Below, one piece after another: positions 61,734 to 64,000 of a DNA stretch of 64,000 bases. Made by a program: the position numbers and the translations under genes. Source of the DNA: Rhodococcus sp. NBC_00297 (GTDB lineage: Bacteria; Actinomycetota; Actinomycetes; Mycobacteriales; Mycobacteriaceae); the NCBI RefSeq assembly GCF_036173065.1, contig NZ_CP108041.1, positions 1,426,001-1,490,000 of the forward strand, in the 5' to 3' direction. A model generated the notes under the pieces. The model saw only the letters and a program-made list of their open reading frames with translations. It was not told the origin of the DNA and did no database searches. The stretch's first letter is position 1. The number at the start of each line of letters is the position of its first letter.

Positions 61734-62888
61734 ATGCACAAGAACACGAACTACGACGTCGTGATCGTCGGCGCAGGCATCATCGGTCTCGCGCACGCCT
61801 ATCATGCCCACCAGCGCGGTCTCCGAGTCGCTGTCGTCGACCATGCCACCGCGGTCGTCGGCGCATCGGTCCAGAATTTCGGACATGCCTGCATCACAGC
61901 GCAATCGGGCGAGGCGCTGCGCTACGCCGGAGCCGGACGCACGCACTGGTTGGACCTGTCACGCAAGGCCGGCTTCTGGTCGTCCGAGTCGGGCACCCAT
62001 TGCGTGGCCCGTCATGACGACGAACTGGCGGTCCTCCGACAGTTCGCCGAAGTTCGGGGACCGGAGCAGGCACAGCTGCTCGATCGCGACGAGGTCCTGA
62101 ACAGACTCCCCATCTCTGCCGATGGTGTCACCGGCGGGTTGTTCATGCCTCTCGATCTCCAGGTGGACCCGCGCCGCGCCGCGCCGTCGATCGCCCATTG
62201 GCTCGAGAACTCCGGTGTCGACTTCCATTGGCGCACGGCAGCAACGTCATTCGACCCCGGAGTCGTTCGCACCACTCGCGGCGATCTGTACGCAGACACA
62301 GTGTTCGTCACCGTCAATTACGACATCGACCGACTCTTCCCCGAGTACGCCGAACGGGGAGGTCTCCTGCGGTGTCGCCTGCACATGTTGCGAGCCCACA
62401 TCGAACTGTCGACGCGGCTGCCGACTCCCCTGTTCACCGGCTGGTCCCTCTTGCGGTACTCGGGTTTCGAGGGGCTTCCCGCCGTCGTCGATGTCGCCAC
62501 TCGGTTGGCAGAGGAGTTTCCCGACTACCTCGACCTCGACCTGCACCAGATGTACACCCCCCAGCCGGACGGCACGATTTTGATCGGTGACACCCACATT
62601 CGTGAGACGTCGGCATCTCCGTTTCAGAGCGAAGCAGGGTTCGAGGCCCTCGTCACGGAGGCGAAAGCCATGTTCGGTGTCGACCGGATCGAGGTCACCG
62701 AACGCTGGCAGGGTGTCTACAGCTCAGCACCCGACTCGGAGTTCCTTCTGGTCGAACCGATCTCGGGTGTCCACGTCGTCACGGTCACCACCGGAATCGG
62801 TATGACCACCAGCTTGGGGCTGGCCGAATCCAGCCTCACTCGCGCGCTCGAACAGAACGCGTCAACCCAGATAGGAGTCGATGCATGA
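61734..62888 (+). CDS. FAD-dependent oxidoreductase (glycine-oxidase fold, phosphonate-associated)
   Basis: The 384-residue protein has the FAD motif G-A-G-I-I-G at 13-18 with V-V-D-H at strand 2, and the DAO/glycine-oxidase fold. It resembles the proposed phosphonate-catabolism group TIGR03364 (HpnW); from memory, related flavoenzymes (PbfC/PbfD) oxidise 2-aminoethylphosphonate or its N-methyl form to phosphonoacetaldehyde. That would fit the hydrolase gene that overlaps its stop by 4 bases (ATGA at 62885). ATG 61734 gives the family length. Confidence 0.85.
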   Translation: MHKNTNYDVVIVGAGIIGLAHAYHAHQRGLRVAVVDHATAVVGASVQNFGHACITAQSGEALRYAGAGRTHWLDLSRKAGFWSSESGTHCVARHDDELAVLRQFAEVRGPEQAQLLDRDEVLNRLPISADGVTGGLFMPLDLQVDPRRAAPSIAHWLENSGVDFHWRTAATSFDPGVVRTTRGDLYADTVFVTVNYDIDRLFPEYAERGGLLRCRLHMLRAHIELSTRLPTPLFTGWSLLRYSGFEGLPAVVDVATRLAEEFPDYLDLDLHQMYTPQPDGTILIGDTHIRETSASPFQSEAGFEALVTEAKAMFGVDRIEVTERWQGVYSSAPDSEFLLVEPISGVHVVTVTTGIGMTTSLGLAESSLTRALEQNASTQIGVDA

Positions 62889-63583
62889 CCACGTCCGACA
62901 CTCACCCGATCAGCCTCGTCGTGTTCGACATGGCCGGAACCACCGTCGAGGACCGAGGACTGGTGCAACAGTCCTTCGCAGCCGCCGACGAACACGCCGG
63001 ACTCTCCCGCGACGAACAGGACAGAGCTCGTATGCTCACCTACGTCACCGACACCATGGGCCAGTCCAAGATCGACGTGTTCAGACGCCTCAGCGGAGGC
63101 AACGAAGAGCAGGCTCAGTCGGCGAACAAGGCGTTCGAGGACCGCTACGGACAGCTCGTTCGGGACGGTCACTGCAGCGCGATCCCGGGTGCAGCGGACC
63201 TGCTGCACGATCTTCGATCCGACGGCATCAAGACAGCCTTGACCACCGGGTTCGCGCACGAGACCCAGTACGCCATCCTCGATGCCCTCGGTTGGCGAGA
63301 CATCGCCGACGTCGTCCTGTGCCCCGGCGACGGCATGCGTGGACGCCCCTTCCCCGACATGCCACTGACCGCGCTGCTCCGCACGAGCGCCCCGTCCGTC
63401 CAGGCCATGCTCGTCGTCGGCGACACCACGTCCGACATCACCAGTGGCCTCCGATCAGGAGCACGAGTGGTCGTCGGAGTCCTGACGGGCGCTCACGACG
63501 CCGACCAACTCCGCGCGGCGGGTGCGACACACATCCTCGAGAGCGTTGCCGACCTGCCCAGCCTGATCGACGCGGTGAACTGA
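62885..63583 (+). CDS. Phosphonatase-like HAD hydrolase (copy B)
   Basis: The 232-residue protein has D15 in V-V-F-D-M-A-G-T-T-V, K62 in M-G-Q-S-K and the G-D-T-T-S-D-I magnesium motif, as in copy A at 60112, with which it shares most of its sequence pattern. It is translationally coupled to the FAD oxidoreductase, so it probably takes the aldehyde made by that enzyme. Why two copies are kept is unclear; they may act on different aldehydes. Confidence 0.88.
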   Translation: MTTSDTHPISLVVFDMAGTTVEDRGLVQQSFAAADEHAGLSRDEQDRARMLTYVTDTMGQSKIDVFRRLSGGNEEQAQSANKAFEDRYGQLVRDGHCSAIPGAADLLHDLRSDGIKTALTTGFAHETQYAILDALGWRDIADVVLCPGDGMRGRPFPDMPLTALLRTSAPSVQAMLVVGDTTSDITSGLRSGARVVVGVLTGAHDADQLRAAGATHILESVADLPSLIDAVN

Positions 63584-63786
63584 GCCGGCTCGACACTTCT
63601 CGAACCCGCACCACCCTCGCCATACCGCCTCGTCGTCCGAGTGGGCAGCCGCATCGACGCCTCATGCTCGCGGATCTCCCGCTCGTCGCGCAGCCTTACG
63701 CGCGGCGAGCGAGGACAACTTTCCTCGATGTTCTTCTTCGCACGACGCTGCGAGTGCTCTCGCGCGTCCGAATCAAGGTGCACAAG

Positions 63787-64000
63787 ATGACGAAAGCCCT
63801 GACCTCGACCCCCGAGAAGATCGCCCGTTACGAACGCTGGCGATTCCAGATCTTCGCGATCACCTGGATCGCCTACGCCGGCTTCTACTTCACGCGACAA
63901 GCCTTCTCGGTCGCCAAACTCGGAATCCTCGAAGATCCCGTTCTGTCCACGACCCTGACCAAGTCCACGCTCGCCAACCTCGACGCCGTCTACCTCGCCG
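63787..64000 (+). CDS. Organophosphate:phosphate antiporter-type MFS transporter, N-terminal part
   Basis: A reading frame starts at ATG 63787 and is open to the window edge (71 codons). Y-E-R-W-R-F-Q-I-F-A-I-T-W-I-A-Y followed by F-Y-F-T-R-Q-A-F matches the first helix of GlpT/UhpT-type (OPA) carriers, which exchange an organic phosphate for phosphate. It follows the phosphonatase-like gene by 203 bases and may import a phosphonate or phosphate ester, or export phosphate. The rest lies outside the window. Confidence 0.75.
   Translation, partial: MTKALTSTPEKIARYERWRFQIFAITWIAYAGFYFTRQAFSVAKLGILEDPVLSTTLTKSTLANLDAVYLA

Noticed and set aside
63493-63900. 135-codon minus frame at the right end
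   Set aside because: It overlaps the phosphonatase-like gene and the start of the antiporter gene, both of which have clear family motifs.
1-64000. CRISPR arrays, rRNA genes and intact tRNA genes
   Set aside because: No regular repeat-spacer pattern, no cas-like genes and no rRNA or complete tRNA structures were seen; only the 3' tRNA-Thr fragment.

Overview
The window is GC-rich actinobacterial chromosome, most probably from a Rhodococcus-like member of the mycolic-acid group (Mycobacteriales). The support is an Lsr2 nucleoid protein, several GAF-ANTAR proteins, an IdeR/DtxR-type iron box, frequent GTG starts, 4-base stop/start overlaps and strong third-position GC bias that produces long antisense shadow frames. 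No rRNA, intact tRNA or CRISPR array was found.

Layout. 1-3.9 kb: end of a phosphotransferase gene, a flavoprotein, and an Lsr2/GAF-ANTAR pair divergent from a second GAF-ANTAR gene. 4-12.5 kb: redox and hydrolase genes, mostly NmrA/SDR oxidoreductases beside TetR or AraC regulators. 12.6-21.4 kb: a YVTN-type lipoprotein gene converging on a tightly coupled leftward set (membrane-bound molybdopterin oxidoreductase, lipoprotein, methyltransferase, polytopic membrane protein, epimerase, GT2, DUF2064 protein, GtrA) that looks like an uncharacterised envelope-glycan locus. 21.6-26.7 kb: enoyl-CoA hydratase; a GAF-ANTAR/STAS/RsbW-like operon whose last gene is frameshifted; DinB; a TIM-barrel isomerase. 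27-33.8 kb: an iron-siderophore uptake operon behind an IdeR-like box, ending in a siderophore-interacting flavoprotein fused to a methyltransferase-like module. 34-39 kb: hydrolase, EAL protein, a second frameshifted gene and a GNAT gene, with long gene-poor gaps. 39-44.3 kb: a hydrolase/quinone-oxidoreductase/MarR/NmrA operon under twin palindromes, then YjbR and RarA. 44.3-50.1 kb: a LacI-controlled sugar or inositol locus (Gfo/Idh/MocA dehydrogenase, two TIM-barrel isomerases, a solute-binding lipoprotein, a mini-GntR) with no permease or ATPase beside it. 50.1-55.7 kb: a decayed zone with crotonase, SDR and P450 fragments, an intact IS21-family element with a 5-bp target duplication, and a 3' tRNA-Thr fragment resembling an attachment site. 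55.7-64 kb: a phosphonate locus (PhnD, PhnC, fused PhnE, alcohol dehydrogenase, two phosphonatase-like hydrolases, FAD oxidoreductase, GntR/UTRA regulator) running into an organophosphate-antiporter-type transporter cut by the window edge.

How the genes work together. In the phosphonate locus, PhnCDE should import a phosphonate, the FAD enzyme could oxidise an (N-alkyl)aminophosphonate to a phosphonoaldehyde, and the hydrolases would cleave the C-P bond; a GntR protein probably acts at two near-identical palindromes between the divergent arms. In the iron operon, two different binding lipoproteins serve one permease pair and one ATPase, and the terminal flavoprotein would release iron by reduction. 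In the sugar locus, near-identical operators in front of both arms point to one LacI regulon.
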